Source of the DNA: Pogostemon cablin
Lineage: Eukaryota; Streptophyta; Magnoliopsida; Lamiales; Lamiaceae
Length of the DNA: 64,000 nucleotides
Assembly (NCBI GenBank): GCA_023678885.1
Contig: CM043013.1
Location: forward strand, 17,144,791 to 17,208,790
Direction: 5' to 3'
Position numbers and translations under genes: made by a program
Shown: piece by piece, positions 19,824 through 32,569 of the stretch
How the letters are laid out: every line of letters starts with the position of its first letter
How positions within the stretch are numbered: the stretch's first letter is position 1
Notes under the pieces: model-generated
What the model was told of the DNA's origin: nothing
The model's input: the letters and a program-made list of their open reading frames with translations, nothing else
Databases searched by the model: none

Positions 19824-22683
19824 ATGAAAGAAGACGGAGGAAGCTCGGAGATGGAGTTCATGAATATTGATACTCCAGCCAACGCACTGTATACCTCCGC
19901 TATCTTCCACATTGTTACCGACATCCTTGCCTTCATTCTGTTCATGCACCAGCAAATTCCCTCGTAATCCCTCGCAATTTACAAAATTCAGCAAATTTAC
20001 GCCCTCGAGATTCTTTTTTTAGATCGATCTTGTTATTTTGTCAGGGTGCTTCAGGATATCACCCAGGAATTCGATGAATTGCGCACCGAGTTCAAAGAAC
20101 TGGTTAGTAATTTCAGTTTTTTTTTTCCTTTTAATGCCGCCTACACCGATTTCGTGTTCGAAGTTCCTAAATTTTCTATTGAGCAGGAAATTGAGCTGGT
20201 AAAAAATGAAGTGAAGGTGATATCGGAAAGGAGAAAGCAGGCAACGAGAAAAAGAGAAGTGAAAATGGGGATAAGAAGATTGGAGAAAATAATGTGTAGT
20301 GTCTCTAATTTCAAAACAGCACTTCAGTTAATGATTACAGAGGTTCCGAACGTTGATAAAATTACTCTTGTTCTTGGATCGAGTCCTCTTAGACCGTTGC
20401 ATGTATATGAGATGAGTTTTTCACACAGAAGGATCGTTTCGGGGGATTTTGGTCGCAGTAAAGTTGCAGAAGCGTTTTCCAGAAAGGTTATTGATTGATT
20501 CTGTAGTGGCATTTGCTTTTACTATAATGACAAGTCTTTAATTTGTTGTTTCTATTTTATCCTTTTTTTGATAGGCAATTCGAACGATGATTTCGAAGGG
20601 TGCTGGATCAGATTCATATGCTGGTAACTGTGCTAGAACTAGTGGATATGCTATGGTTTTGAGCGTGATTCTTTGTTTAACAATATGTTTGTAGGTCCTA
20701 CAAAATTGTTTCTTTTGGTGAAAGCTCCTTCTTACGTTAATTTGCCTATTCATTTTCTTCCCAAGCGCGAGTTTCGGCAAAATAAGAAGGTAAAAAGTTC
20801 ATGGTTACTAATCATTTCTCTCTAGAAATTGTCTTAGTTATAGTATAGACGATCAGGTAGCATTAGTGCCAATGCTTTTGAGTTTATTATGTGGAATATT
20901 GATTTGCTTCAATGAGATATTGTGTATAAGATTTGGGGGCTGTATTTTTTATTGTATTAATATGGCCATATCAATATAAATTGTCTAATATTTTATGTTT
21001 ATGATTCTAGTTGAATGCTAACTATGATGCTGCAAAACAGCCTAGGAATCTTTAAACTGCATCTTATGGGGGATGTAATGACTATTATATTCCCATGGAG
21101 AGCTTTCATATCACATCTTCTGATTCTCCATCTTTTGGTATATTTCTGTCACAGACCAAGCCTTTTAGGTTAAGGTTTAGGTGCAAAAACCAGGATTTGG
21201 AAATGAATGCTCAACCTGATGACTCTGTGACTGTTGGATTACTGGGATCTACAGAAAATGATTTTATCTGGTATTGTATGATCCAATCATTTAACTGCTT
21301 TCATTTTATGGTTGACTACCCAGTTCTGAATTGTATCCATAGTTGTTAAAGGCGCGCCTTAAGGCGCTCAGGCTCATGGGTCTGCGCCTAGATTGTTGAT
21401 TTTTTGCTATTCCAGGCTCATGTATCAAAGGTGCGCGCCTTGGTGCGCGCCTCTTCAACATCCTGTTTTTTTAAGTTTTTTGAAGTTGCTACTCAATTAT
21501 TAAAGGGTTTACACGTTTTTAAGATAAAAATGGACAGCACACTTATAAAATGAAACAAATAGAGAATTAGGGTTAGGGTTTTAGAACTTGAACTTTCAAA
21601 CAAAGACAAAAAGGTGTGCTGCCTTCACCTCCACCGCCTACCTCCACCATCTGCCGCCTACTTGAACTTTATTTGTGTGTATGTTTTATGTGTTATAATG
21701 CTATTATGAGTTATTATGTATCATTATGTGATGTTATGTGATTTTTACCTTAGTTTAGTTAGGTAATATGATTGTAAGTAGGATATATTTGTGTATATAC
21801 ATTGAAAATTCAGTTTTGGGCAAAATGTAGCTCAGGCGCGCGCCTCAGGCGCACGTAGGGGTCCGTGCGCCTAGGTGCGCCTCTCGCTTTTAACAACTAT
21901 GATTGTATCTCTCATTTATTACATTAAGATGTTTCCTCTTCTGCAGTTCACTTCTAAATTTTGTAGACTTCTGTAATATGTGGATCTTTGTTTCTGATGA
22001 GAATTCTTGATGTAAGCAAGATTAGTGATTATAACTGCAACCTCTATTAGTTTGCTTCATATAATGTGTTTTATATTTCTGCTTCGTTGACCTCTACTGC
22101 ATAACTCTGGCACACTTATGATGGATTAGTTTTGAAATGGTTTTTGTATCTTAAATTTCTTGAGCATCAGTAATTTTATGTAAATCTCGATACTGAATTA
22201 TGCATTGCAGTTCCCCAAAAGCGACACATACTTGTTTTTACTGTGAAATCATTCAAAATATTTGTTCTAAAAAAATCATTTAAAATATTAGACTTCTGAG
22301 GTGCATTTGCTTAGCATTCTCAATTGGCCATCTTAGCTTGAATATGTGTTATCTTTCCTTTCTCTGCATTTCTCCTTCTTGCCCTTCCTTGTGGCATTGT
22401 TGAGGAAATGCTGAATCTCTGAACTAATGTATCAACATGAATGAACATAGCATACAAGGGATAGTAGCATCTACCAGCATATTTAAATACAACATTTAAG
22501 CATACAGTGATTAAAGGGATGTCAATCAATCCATTCGCCTTTCTATACAACACAATACATCTTTATGGTGTTACTGATAGCTTAGATGTGTGATAATTTA
22601 AACAAGTTTGTTCATGTTGTAGGTTCCAATGTCGGCACACAATCAAAGGCTTACCTTCTAGGGAGTCGCTTCAAGGCGATTGA
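19824..22683 (+). CDS. MAD2L1BP: p31comet (MAD2L1-binding protein) homologue, 7 exons, 272 aa
   Basis: Coding exons are 19824-19963, 20045-20102, 20187-20486, 20575-20623, 20695-20789, 21155-21270 and 22623-22683 (TGA). All borders are GT/AG, phases agree throughout and the sum is 819 nt; human p31comet is about 274 aa. The start is the first ATG (MKEDGG...). Family landmarks are in order: a helix with LFMHQQIPS; a basic segment RKQATRKREVKMG; the helix-strand unit LEKIM...VPNVDKITLVLGSSPLRP and then YEMSF; the LFLLVKAPSYVNLPIHFLPK strand pair; RFRCKNQD; and the closing ENDFIWFQCRHTIKG, equivalent to the animal WEDYIWFQ...KG end. p31comet is a HORMA-fold adaptor. It lets the AAA+ ATPase PCH2/TRIP13 remodel MAD2 in the spindle checkpoint and, in plants, the meiotic axis protein ASY1. 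Intron 6 (1.35 kb) holds a MITE. Expected nuclear and cytosolic. The reading frame looks intact. Confidence 0.85.
21338..21901. mobile_element. hAT-like MITE in p31comet intron 6 (564 bp)
   Basis: Perfect 8-bp duplication ATTGTATC on both sides (21330-21337, 21902-21909). Ends are inverted: CATAGTTGTTAAAGGCG and CTTTTAACAACTATG. Sub-terminal regions carry several aggcgcgcc-type GC palindromes, making this a GC island in an AT-rich intron. No coding frame. Confidence 0.8.
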
Positions 22684-23950
22684 TTGATTAGCTGAAAGGT
22701 GATTTCTAGTATAGTTCATATTCTATTGAACTGTAGACACTTTTGCACATTTCCAACTCATATTTCACAAATTCATGGCGTTCTTCACACTTTTTAAGTG
22801 TGAAGTTCTATGACATACATGTTTCCAATTAACGAGTATTTGGTGCTAAAGCATTGAGTAAGTTCTAAATGGAAAGAATATTTTCTTGTTTTGTATTTGT
22901 ATATTTTATTTATCTATTTCTAGGTATGGTAAAATAGTCTTTTGTTGTGGTTTTATGTCATAAACATAATTGAAATGTGCTTTGTTTGTAAAACTTTCAC
23001 TAATATGTTTTCACTTGCTCAAATTGGGTGAAAAGCAAAGAAATTGTGCTATGGGCAAGGAAGAAAACAGGGGCGCTTGCAAATAGAATAAACACGGTAG
23101 ATGTCGTGGGACTACTAACCATTATATAACTCCACAATTGATCCTCAAGTGTGAGGTCCTCTTTGGCTTTATAGAGTTTCTAGCACAGTTAATGGTTCTG
23201 CAAGGTCTTCAAAACATTTTTAAAAAAAAATTGACATTGTCATTTCAAATGTAAAAAAGTAAAAAAAAAACATTTTTTTATTACTCATCATGATCATGGT
23301 TTTAGCTCTATATAGTATATTCTGTTTTGCTTGTCATCTTATATTGCCATTTCTGAAATATGTACTCACTGTCTGTGTTATGTATCATTTGATTAATTGT
23401 CATAGTACTCTGTGAGTACTTTTTGTTGTACCATAATATCAAGGCTATTTAGCTATAATAAATTGGACTATTTGACAAGTTTGAGGCATATGAGCGTTGA
23501 AAACCTGAAATTATTGCAAGTTACGTAGATTTTGAACCTAAGTATTGGATGGTATTTTTTAGCATATGGTGGAACTTAAATACTCTTCCAGGGTTGATTT
23601 TCTTACGAGTTTTGAATGGCATTGTAATACAACTTGTTAAGATTATAGGATTGCGTACGTTCAAAATGCATGTGGTTTTTATCATTTATTTTGTGGAATA
23701 TCTTAAGAATTTGCACCTTGCTATCTTATTAATACTTTTCTTTATGTCAATATGGTATCTGGTACTGTAGAAGTATAATGAGTATCAATTTGTACATGGC
23801 GGTTTATGTACTCTCTTATACAAAAACAAGTACTTTTTTGGGAAAATGAAGATATAACAGTAGCAATTTTTTAGTATTTGATTGTTAGCTGTCTGAAAAA
23901 TTGTGGGAATGGAAGGTGATTAAGGCATCTGTGTACTGTAATTTTTTGAG
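22684..23950 (+). other. p31comet 3' flank; no further gene recognised
   Basis: Presumed 3' UTR and intergenic DNA. Frames such as 22320-22553 (minus, inside intron 6) and 23549-23770 (plus, rich in F/L/I) look like chance frames in AT-rich DNA. Confidence 0.4.
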
Positions 23951-26900
23951 GAACTGGAGCAGGCATTTCCTGATGAAGTTGAAACTTATAGGAGATACTC
24001 ACCGCATCCGCAGCTGTGAGTTATACCGACGCATTTCTTTACCCATTTCCTTACTCTTCTAGAACAGCGAATTTTTTAATTTCTTAGATTTTACTTCATC
24101 AATCTCTATATATAATGTTTCTTACTGAACTTATTTCTTGCATACACTTGGATGATCCTGTTACATGTCTGGTTTCTGAGTTCTGTCAACTGTTTGATGT
24201 GATCTATTTGTGTTGATGTAATATCCAGAATATTTATATAAATATATTTATTTATTTCCTTTTAAAATAAAGATAAATATATATCAATTTTTATTTAAAG
24301 CCCAGTAAAACTTTTAGTCAAATTTTATATAAGTATTAAATTTTAAATTCCCTTTCAGTTTTAATTTTTCTTGAATTCAAACCAAGCCCAAATATACTTT
24401 TATGTCAAAGTCCATTTTAAAAGCCTAAATTATCCATCATATAAAAAGAAATACAGGTCTTTTAATTCATTCCTCTCCAGTACAGTAGAAATTAGGGTTT
24501 ACAAAATAGAGAAAAAGAAAGTAAGAAACGTATTTCTTCATCGTTTCTCACTCCATCAACGTATATTTTAAAGTGTCAAATTAAGGTAACTCATCCCTAG
24601 TCTTTCAAATTCATATATATTTAATTCCAATAACCATGAAACTTTAATATGTCGTTTATTGTTTAGTTTTGGACTTATATTTAAAATTTTATGATTTTTG
24701 AAAATTTATTTTATTTTATATGAATTTTATACTTCTGCCAGCGGAATATGAAATTTGTATGCGTATTTGATTAGAAAATTCAAATTATACAGTTATAATT
24801 TTCCAAATATACTGAATTTTGGATATCTCATAATTAGTGTATTTTAGAATGCTCAGTAAAATTTTCAGATTTAATTTAAGTTTATATTAATTTATATTAA
24901 TTTTACAAAGATTTTGATTGTTCTGTCAAAAGTATGTTGTTTCATATTTATGAATTTTAAAGTCATATTTAAAGATGTCTAAAATTCTTAATTTTTGAAT
25001 ATACCTTGACTTATGATGTTAATAATATATTGGAATAATTTCAATTGATTTGGATCACTTTATTAATTTATATGAATTTCATATTATCAGCATGTCTTGT
25101 TTTAATTTCTGGTTTAATGCTTATTTTAAATTACAAAACAAATATTTAAACTATCCCTAATATTCTAATTTTCATATATATGTTATAATATATGATTTAA
25201 CATATTATATCAAAATTTCATGTTAATTTTAAGAATAAATTATTTATAATTATTTTTATACAACTTCAAAATCTGTTTCAAGTAAATCTTAATGCATCAT
25301 CTAAAAATATTAAAATCTTAACTACTGATTTCCAAAAATTATGATTTTTGGATATATTATATTTTGATATATTTAGTATAACATATATTATTTTTAAATG
25401 ATTTCAACCTATATATTTTAAGATACGCGTGTTTTATCACAACGTGTCAGAAATTCCAGCTTCTATAGTTTCAGTTTTGAACATATAAAACATATAGTTA
25501 TACATCTTAAAACTTAATGAAATTTAAATATGTTGTATTATTGTAAGTCTAGTATGTATACGTAAAGTTTCGTACTGATTTTATTTTTATTTTACTATTT
25601 GTAAATTTAAATATTAATATTCATGTATGTCTAACATTCTATTTTAACTTTTATTTTCTTCCCATTCAATTGTGATATTTCAAACTTATAAAATACTTCT
25701 ACTCATAATTACTTTTACTTTATCATTCAATTTCATTTATTTAAAACTCAAATGATATTTAATGATATATCTAATGGAGTAGTAATTTATTTCATGTTAG
25801 ATGACAACATTACAAGGATTCAAGTAAAATCAATTACATCCATATGCATCCACGACATTCATTTCAGGTGGAGAAATTCTTACTTGACTTTATTAACTGC
25901 TATTATGTGATATCTTTGAGTGCATGCATGTACATATAGGTAATCCTGACATTTATAAACGAGGCATTTACTATTTGAATAATTGAGAAATCATGTTCAG
26001 TACATTTACATCTACATCTACATGATTTATGTTACTTATTTGATATTTCTATGTGGTATTTAATTTTGGCATGTATGTTTCTCCACTGAGCTTGTAGTTG
26101 CTCATCCCATCACTTCATATCATTTCAAGCTTAAGATATGGAACATAGATTGAGAGAGGCGATGGGTGGTGATTGTTTATTGGTACGAAATTAGAATAAT
26201 TGAACCAGTTAAATTTCATACAATTACAAATTTTTTAAAAATTAAATCTCTTGTTTTGTAAATTCCATTTATTAGATAAATGATGACTTTTTATTTTGAA
26301 TAATATGATTATTGTTAAAACCTAATTTCATTAGGTTTATTTTCACTTTTAAATCATATGTTTGAGATTTAGTTATTAATGTTAAAAACATTTTATATAT
26401 CTCTTCCTTTAAGCTTCCGCTACTTTAAAGAATTTATATTTTGGATAAAAATTAATATTTAGTCATGTCCTAAACAATTAAAACTTTATATTTATATATA
26501 TATAGAATTTTGGGATGTTACAGTTGATTTGGTATATTATCATTTACCACTGCCCTTCCACGTAGAGGACTGAATAAAAGGAACTTTGGATTCTTACAAG
26601 TTGCAATCTCACACTGTCTGCTCATGTCTGTGTACCTAAACTGAATTGGCAGATTCAATTTCCGTGTATTATACTGTGGATGGGTTGCTGTCCTAACATT
26701 GTGATTGGATTGGATATTATTTATTATTTGAACCTATTTATGGTACACTGGAAGCATGCATGGATGGCAAGTGTTCTTAATCAACTTATGCAAATATCTG
26801 ATTGAGAGTTGGTTAGCTTGAGTCATAAGTAGGGGTGTGCACGGATATTGGATTTAATCGAAACCGTACCGAAATCGCACCGAATTAATCCCGAATCGAA

Positions 26901-29747
26901 AAAAACCGTTGACCTTTTCACCTTTTCTGAACCGAACCGAACCGATTTTTCGTTTGATACGGACTTGGATATTTCCCACTTTCCCGTACCGAATATTGGA
27001 TATAACCAGATCGAACCGTACCATACCGAAAAATCAAATTTAAATTATGCATTAAAATTATATATAATATATTTATCTTATTATTTATAGTTTATACTTT
27101 ATATATCATGAATTAATTAATTTTACTCTACTAATTACAATGTAATCATAATTAATAAATTAAAATTATTTATAATATACTACCAAATAATAATTTAAAA
27201 ATATATTTAATGCTCTAAATATTTATTTATTAGTGTATATTAGAAAATATATATTTCATAAAGTAAAATAAATTTCTAAAAAAATAAGAAATAAATAAAT
27301 AATATGTTCAAAATATTATTTCAAAGAATATAATGAATAAAGTAAATAGTATCTCAAAGTCTAAATTCAATCGTAAATTTAATAAATAATTTTTTTTTAT
27401 ATTTTATATTTATTTAGTGAAGATAAAATGCAAAAATTAAATGATAATCCATATTTATGTCTAAAATATTAGTATTAGATAGATTTTAATTGAAATACAC
27501 CTTAAATTTAAAGTTACAGGTATAAAAAAAAATCTAAAATTATTAATTTTCTTTATCTTAGTACTATTATTTTTTAGGGCAACGCATAAGGTCGTGTTAT
27601 GTAAGACTATTTTACATTTTTTAAGTAATTATCAATTTTTATTAAATATATTATCACTTTTCATTAAAAATTTATCATTCTTTATTTATAATATGAATTG
27701 TTTATGAAATAATGCAATGCACCACTCTCACTTTTCATCGATTCGAGTATAACTTTTTATTCAAATATTATCTCTTCTTATATGTCTCATGAAACTTTTA
27801 ATGTGAATTTTGAAGCAGTATTACAGAAGTATTTTCTTATTTTTAAAGTATTATTACCTTTTATTAAAAAAAATATAATATTATATTCGATTCGCTCCGC
27901 ACCGTCAAAATCTGTTTTCCCGAAAATCCGTTCCGAACCGAACCGAATTTCGGTGCGGATTCAATATTGGATTTTTTCTTTAAGGATTCAATATCGGATT
28001 ATTTTTTTAAAAAAAAACCGATCAGAATTTCAGTACGGATTTTTTACCGATCCCCGATCCGCACACTCATAAGCCACTCAGCTTTCGAAACCCAAACACG
28101 AATTACTGTTATTATAACTATTAATTAATTTTATTATTACTATCATTGAAATTTTATTAAGTTATTATTATCATATTTAACTATTATAAAGTGTGAAGCA
28201 TCATATTATACAGGTATTTCCTTTTTTTTTTTTTTTTTTTTTTTCCTTTAGCGTCATAGGCTAGTAACAAGAAAAAAAGAAAAGAAAAGAAATCCAGAAT
28301 TGTTTCGTTTGTTGTGCTAATTTCACATTGCTAATAGGCCTCGTAATGCTTGTAGACTATGTTTAGGAAAATCTTTTAAAGAGAATACTTCCAGGTTATA
28401 GATTCATATCAATTTGTTAAAGTAGCCAAGAAAAGATAGATGAAGAAAAAGCTAAAATTTCCGACTTGCCAAAATCTCCTAGTCAACTTTGTAAATAGTA
28501 GGAAAGTTTCTTTTCACTGCATGTTATAAATTACCAAAAATTATGCCTATAAATAACTAACAGAGAAACATTCCAGTAGTTATAAAACTTGGGACTTTTA
28601 TTATTGGTGCTTTAATCATGTGTATCAAGATGTGAATGCATTTGAATACTTTTTGATACTAGAAGGATGATCAAATGAAGTGACTACATTTCCAACAGGC
28701 TGTGGATTTTGAGTTCATTACAATCCAATAGCCATTGATTGTGAGCTGTCATTATGCAGTCACAGTTTATATGATTCTTTTTTGAAAAGTCAAATGCTTA
28801 CACACGTTGTGTCTATCATATGGGAACCTGATTGAACGCAGTACTCTTGTTCGGTATAATGACCTTATTTTGTTTTTTAACTATTGTATGAAGTGATTAG
28901 ATTTAAAGTAGAGCATTGCCTACTTCTGGTCCTCTGGATTTTATAAGTAGTTGATTATGTTTGTAAAATATTGCGATTCAGTATTTTAATACATTATAAA
29001 CGTTTTCATGTTGCGCAAGATTCGATGCATAGTATGCCTTCTTGCAGATAACCTTGATTAATTTCTGGAATCAGTTTTTCATAATTGGCTTCTATGGTCT
29101 TCCATTCATTTAATTTTGAGCACTTCACTTGAGATGTTGTAAGATCAAGATGTTCCTCAAATCTTGAGCATTATAAATATAACAGATTGACATTTGCTGA
29201 GTTTGAATTCACGACTTGGGTCTGGAGCTTTGGATCCTGAGCTTGATGTTAGTTGGATGTCGAAAACCAAATATCTCCGTAATAGAACTAAGAATGGGTT
29301 CTTATACTGATTTATAACTTTCTAAATATTTATCTTATAAATCTGTATAATGATTCTTTGCATATGCTGAAAGTCTATGGTTGGAAATTTTCCATCAGAA
29401 AGCCAATTTGGTTTTGTAATCTGAGTGTGAGGATCAATATATCTCCCTCCATGTCAGAAACCATTTGGGACTTTACTGAAAAAACAATATTATAGAGAAC
29501 ATTGTATCAGTGTTTGAGTTGGCATGAATTCTAATCAGTTAAACACACTGCAGTATGAATAATGCCTTATAGGCCGACTATTTTTTTTTTATATGAAATA
29601 CACACATGGATATGTCATTCAGCACTTTATGTTTTACTTTCAACGTGTGTAGGTGAAGTTGTAAACTCGGTAATTTATAATTCATGCAGGAGAGTGAGAC
29701 CAAACGATCCCTTCAATCACCAAATATACTGCCCGATGGAGACATGA
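23951..29747 (+). CDS. Two phase-compatible terminal exons of an unidentified gene (partial)
   Basis: Exon A, 23951-24015 (65 nt), lies between a poly-T tract with acceptor (attttttgag) and a strong donor GTGAGT, and reads ELEQAFPDEVETYRRYSPHP and QL. Exon B, 29690-29747, follows the acceptor ttcatgcag. In the phase left by exon A it reads RVRPNDPFNHQIYCPMET and then TGA. The joint product is charged and proline-containing; I recognise no family. The upstream exons are not apparent in 22700-23940. These could also be spliced 3' UTR exons of p31comet, whose stop is at 22681-22683. The 5.7-kb intron holds a solo LTR and a hAT-like element. Support is only splice signals plus phase. Confidence 0.3.
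24217..26522. mobile_element. Solo LTR, Gypsy type (2306 bp)
   Basis: Begins TGTAATATCC and ends GGGATGTTACA, with the 5-bp duplication GTTGA at 24212-24216 and 26523-26527. The TGTAA...TTACA ends are typical of Gypsy/chromovirus LTRs. No internal region or second LTR, so it arose by LTR-LTR recombination. No coding frame of interest (24371-24571 is a chance frame). Confidence 0.85.
26830..28071. mobile_element. hAT-like non-autonomous element with ACCGAACCG-rich ends (about 1.24 kb)
   Basis: Left end TAGGGGTGTGCACGGAT and right end reading inward TATGAGTGTGCGGAT are inverted. Sub-terminal blocks of gaaccgaaccg and ttcggtgcgg are also inverted. The interior (27080-27880) is AT-rich. The plus-strand frames 26848-27090 and 27782-28072 fall in these repeats and are not genes. 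Target duplication unresolved. Confidence 0.5.
28072..29689. other. Intron/intergenic DNA, with poly(T) tract
   Basis: A run of more than 20 T at about 28218-28242. A 35-codon open stretch at about 29205-29310 (LNSRLGSGALDPELDVSW...) has protein-like composition and plausible splice borders, but its phase does not fit exon B at 29690. Otherwise nothing. Confidence 0.35.
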
Positions 29748-29959
29748 AACTAAAGACGGAGATCTGAGCTTCGGTGGGGGTGATGAACTGCTAATTTCGT
29801 CATCACATTATAATTGTTGATGTGTTTAGTAGGTTGCTTTTGAAGGTGTGTAGTGAAAACTAAGTATACTAGTGTTCCAGTTTCATCCCTTGACAAAAAT
29901 AGTTCCAAATTCTAATTTTAGGTAATTATTATGGTACCTAATAATGGAGTATTTAGTCA

Positions 29960-30345
29960 ATTGTTACGTCAACTTCAAAGAGTTTCATTTTTAATTATTA
30001 TAAGGGACTCATTTTTTTACACACATGAACCCACACACACCCACTAATACAATTAAAAATGGAGTTCACACACTCACTAATACAACTACCTATTACGCAT
30101 TAAATAATAATACTCCTTAATTTAGGTGCAAAAAATAAATGTACTCCTTTGGGCGGATGGAGGTGGTACATATTATAGTAAACAATGTGTAATTATGATA
30201 AGGGCGTTGTTGTTTGTGTATAAAGTAACTTTTGAAATTGTTAGATAAAGTGATGTTTCTTTTTTTTAAGGTGTGAAAGATTTTGTGGGACAAATAAATG
30301 AGAAAAGTGTGAAAAGTTTTATGAGGAGGAGGTAGTAGTAATATA
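29960..30345. repeat. Two degenerate Stowaway-like relics
   Basis: 29960-30170 shares the interior ctaatacaactacc...attaaataataatactcc with the Stowaways at 50847, 53447 and 62358, and ends in a decayed gggcggatggagg. 30190-30345 matches the right half of the element at 61937-62217 (aaagtgatgtttc..., gggacaaa.aaatgag...). Confidence 0.6.
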
Positions 30346-32316
30346 TTAGTAACATATTGTAGACTTCAATATTCTAGCAAAAACAAATGTAAATGTTTGG
30401 GTAGGATGAAGAAATTAAAATTTTATACCGGATTAGGTAATCCATCTATAATAACGTTAAAGGGTTAATTTTTTTTTAAAACTTTTTCTATAAAGTTAAG
30501 AAATTAAAATCAAAATAAAACTATTATAGGATGGATGAGAAAAAAAAAAACTATTCTCTCTTAACACAATTTCTTGAGTATAATCTCTATTTGCAAGAAT
30601 ATAAGACTCGTGTGACAATGTTTTACGAAAATTATTATGTGAAACAGATAAAAAGTAATAAATTTTTAATAAAAATGATAATCAATTAAAAAAAAAGATA
30701 GTAATGTAGTGAATTATTTTATAAATAATTTATAATATAAATAAAAAATTACAATATTTAAAAAAAAAATGATATATTTTTAGTAAAAAGTAATAACTAA
30801 TTACGTAGACACAAAACATTCTCGCTACGGTCTTACTCTTACCCGCAAGAATGTGATCAAAATGAGAAGAGCTACAATTCGATTCCACTTTTTGGTCCGG
30901 CCTATGGATTGATTGTTCTTATTTTGAAACGATATTTCCCTTCATAAAGGATATTCAAGATATTCCTATTTGATAAAAATAATAATTCGTGTACCTATTC
31001 CAAGCCTTATTAGAAAGTAAAAATTCGGGTCACAGCGTCTAACTAAATTAAGTTTTGTGAGATAATAATAAAATGAGAGGTGTCGCTGTGCAACTGAGTT
31101 TACGATACACTAGAGAAATTGATTTCAATTTCACACTAGTTTTTTCATTATAAAAATATGATAATATTTTTAATTAAAAGTGGTAATAATAAAATTAAAT
31201 TATTTATGACTAGAGTAAACTAGAAAAAGTAATAATATCATTAAAAAAAACTAATTAAAAAAAAAGTATTCTCTCCGTCAATCTATCAATTTTACCGTCC
31301 ATCCTTAACCTATTCATTTCCCTTTTATATTATTTTACCCTTCTACCTATACTTTTTAAATAAATGGATAGCATATTGTGTAACTTTAATTAGCATTTTG
31401 TGGTTTTATTATAAGATGTGGGGCCTGTCTTTATTTAAAAATGGATACTCTTAATTATTTTTCATTAAATATGCTATACTTCTTCTCAATCATATATTAC
31501 TCTAAAATATTATTACTTATTATTCCTCTTATTTAACTCATTCCAAGAAACAAAATTTGTCTTATATTTTATACTCCACAAAATAAAATATTCAAAATAA
31601 TTTTATTAAAATGTTTACCCTATAATTTTTTTCATGTGTCTTACTAAAAATACACATTAATAATTTTAAATATATTATAAAAAATCTTAATCAATTTTTT
31701 TAAATATATTTTTATTTTCTTATTGTGTTGTGCCAATACAATTTTCTTTTATGTTCGTGATAAAATTCTTATCGTGTTGTATTCGAATTTGTTCTTATTG
31801 TGTCGTGTCACTATTGTGTCGATACAAAACAGGACTTAATAGCACGAATTGCTAATCCTACTTAGAGTGCAATAGCCTGTGACCTTGTCCATGAAGTAAC
31901 CATACTCCACACTAACATACAGCATACTGGCATGTAATCATAAATAATGTTATACTTGGTTTACTAGTAATAAATATACTATATAAATATAGGAAATAAA
32001 AATAGGTGAATTGATAATTTCCTCAAATATTCGGTAAATGATAATTTTGTGAACATTGAGTAGAGTAAATTTCCCTTTTCCCAAAGAGCACAAAACAATA
32101 GTATAAAGTTTATTTGTTGTTATTCTTTAAATATATATATATTCTCTTAGATATGTGTTTTCTTTTCTTTTCTTTTCAATTTCAACGCTATGTTTTGTTG
32201 TGTAGCTACCTATTAAGATATACGGATTTTAAAACTTAGGCGTGCAAGTTTTCAACCCACATTTTGTTTTTATATCTTCTAAGAAAAGAGAATCAAGAAA
32301 AGCATGCCTATTCAAT
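30346..32316. other. AT-rich intergenic DNA, no gene
   Basis: Long A/T runs, a short decayed Stowaway-like stretch (tattctctccgtcaatc at 31267), and repeated tatcgtgttgt/attgtgtcg motifs around 31730-31830. Nothing coding. Confidence 0.4.
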
Positions 32317-32331
32317 TCAATCGTTGCATAA

Positions 32332-32547
32332 ATGGTGTACCGCCCCCACCGCCCCGGGATTGGTATAGGAGGTAAATCGCAGGATGTGCCTCAAATGCCT
32401 TATAGAGAGGGCTCAATGTTTAACTTGTGCTTGCAATGGGCCAAATCCATGCCAAATGGAGGATTCGAACCCCTACCCTGCAGCAACCAAATTCAGTTGG
32501 AAGGTTTTTCTACCATCCCCTCTACCACTTGAGCTATGCCCTGGGGC
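32332..32547 (-). mobile_element. tRNA-derived SINE (216 bp)
   Basis: Flanked by a perfect 15-bp target duplication TCAATCGTTGCATAA (32317-32331 and 32548-32562). On the minus strand the head carries a box A (TAGCTCAAGTGG) and a box B (GGTTCGAATCC), giving a pol III promoter; the tail ends in a GC-rich GGCGGTGGGGGCGG block. The overlapping plus-strand frames (32332-32653) are not genes. Confidence 0.85.
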
Positions 32548-32569
32548 TCAATCGTTGCATAATGTAATT

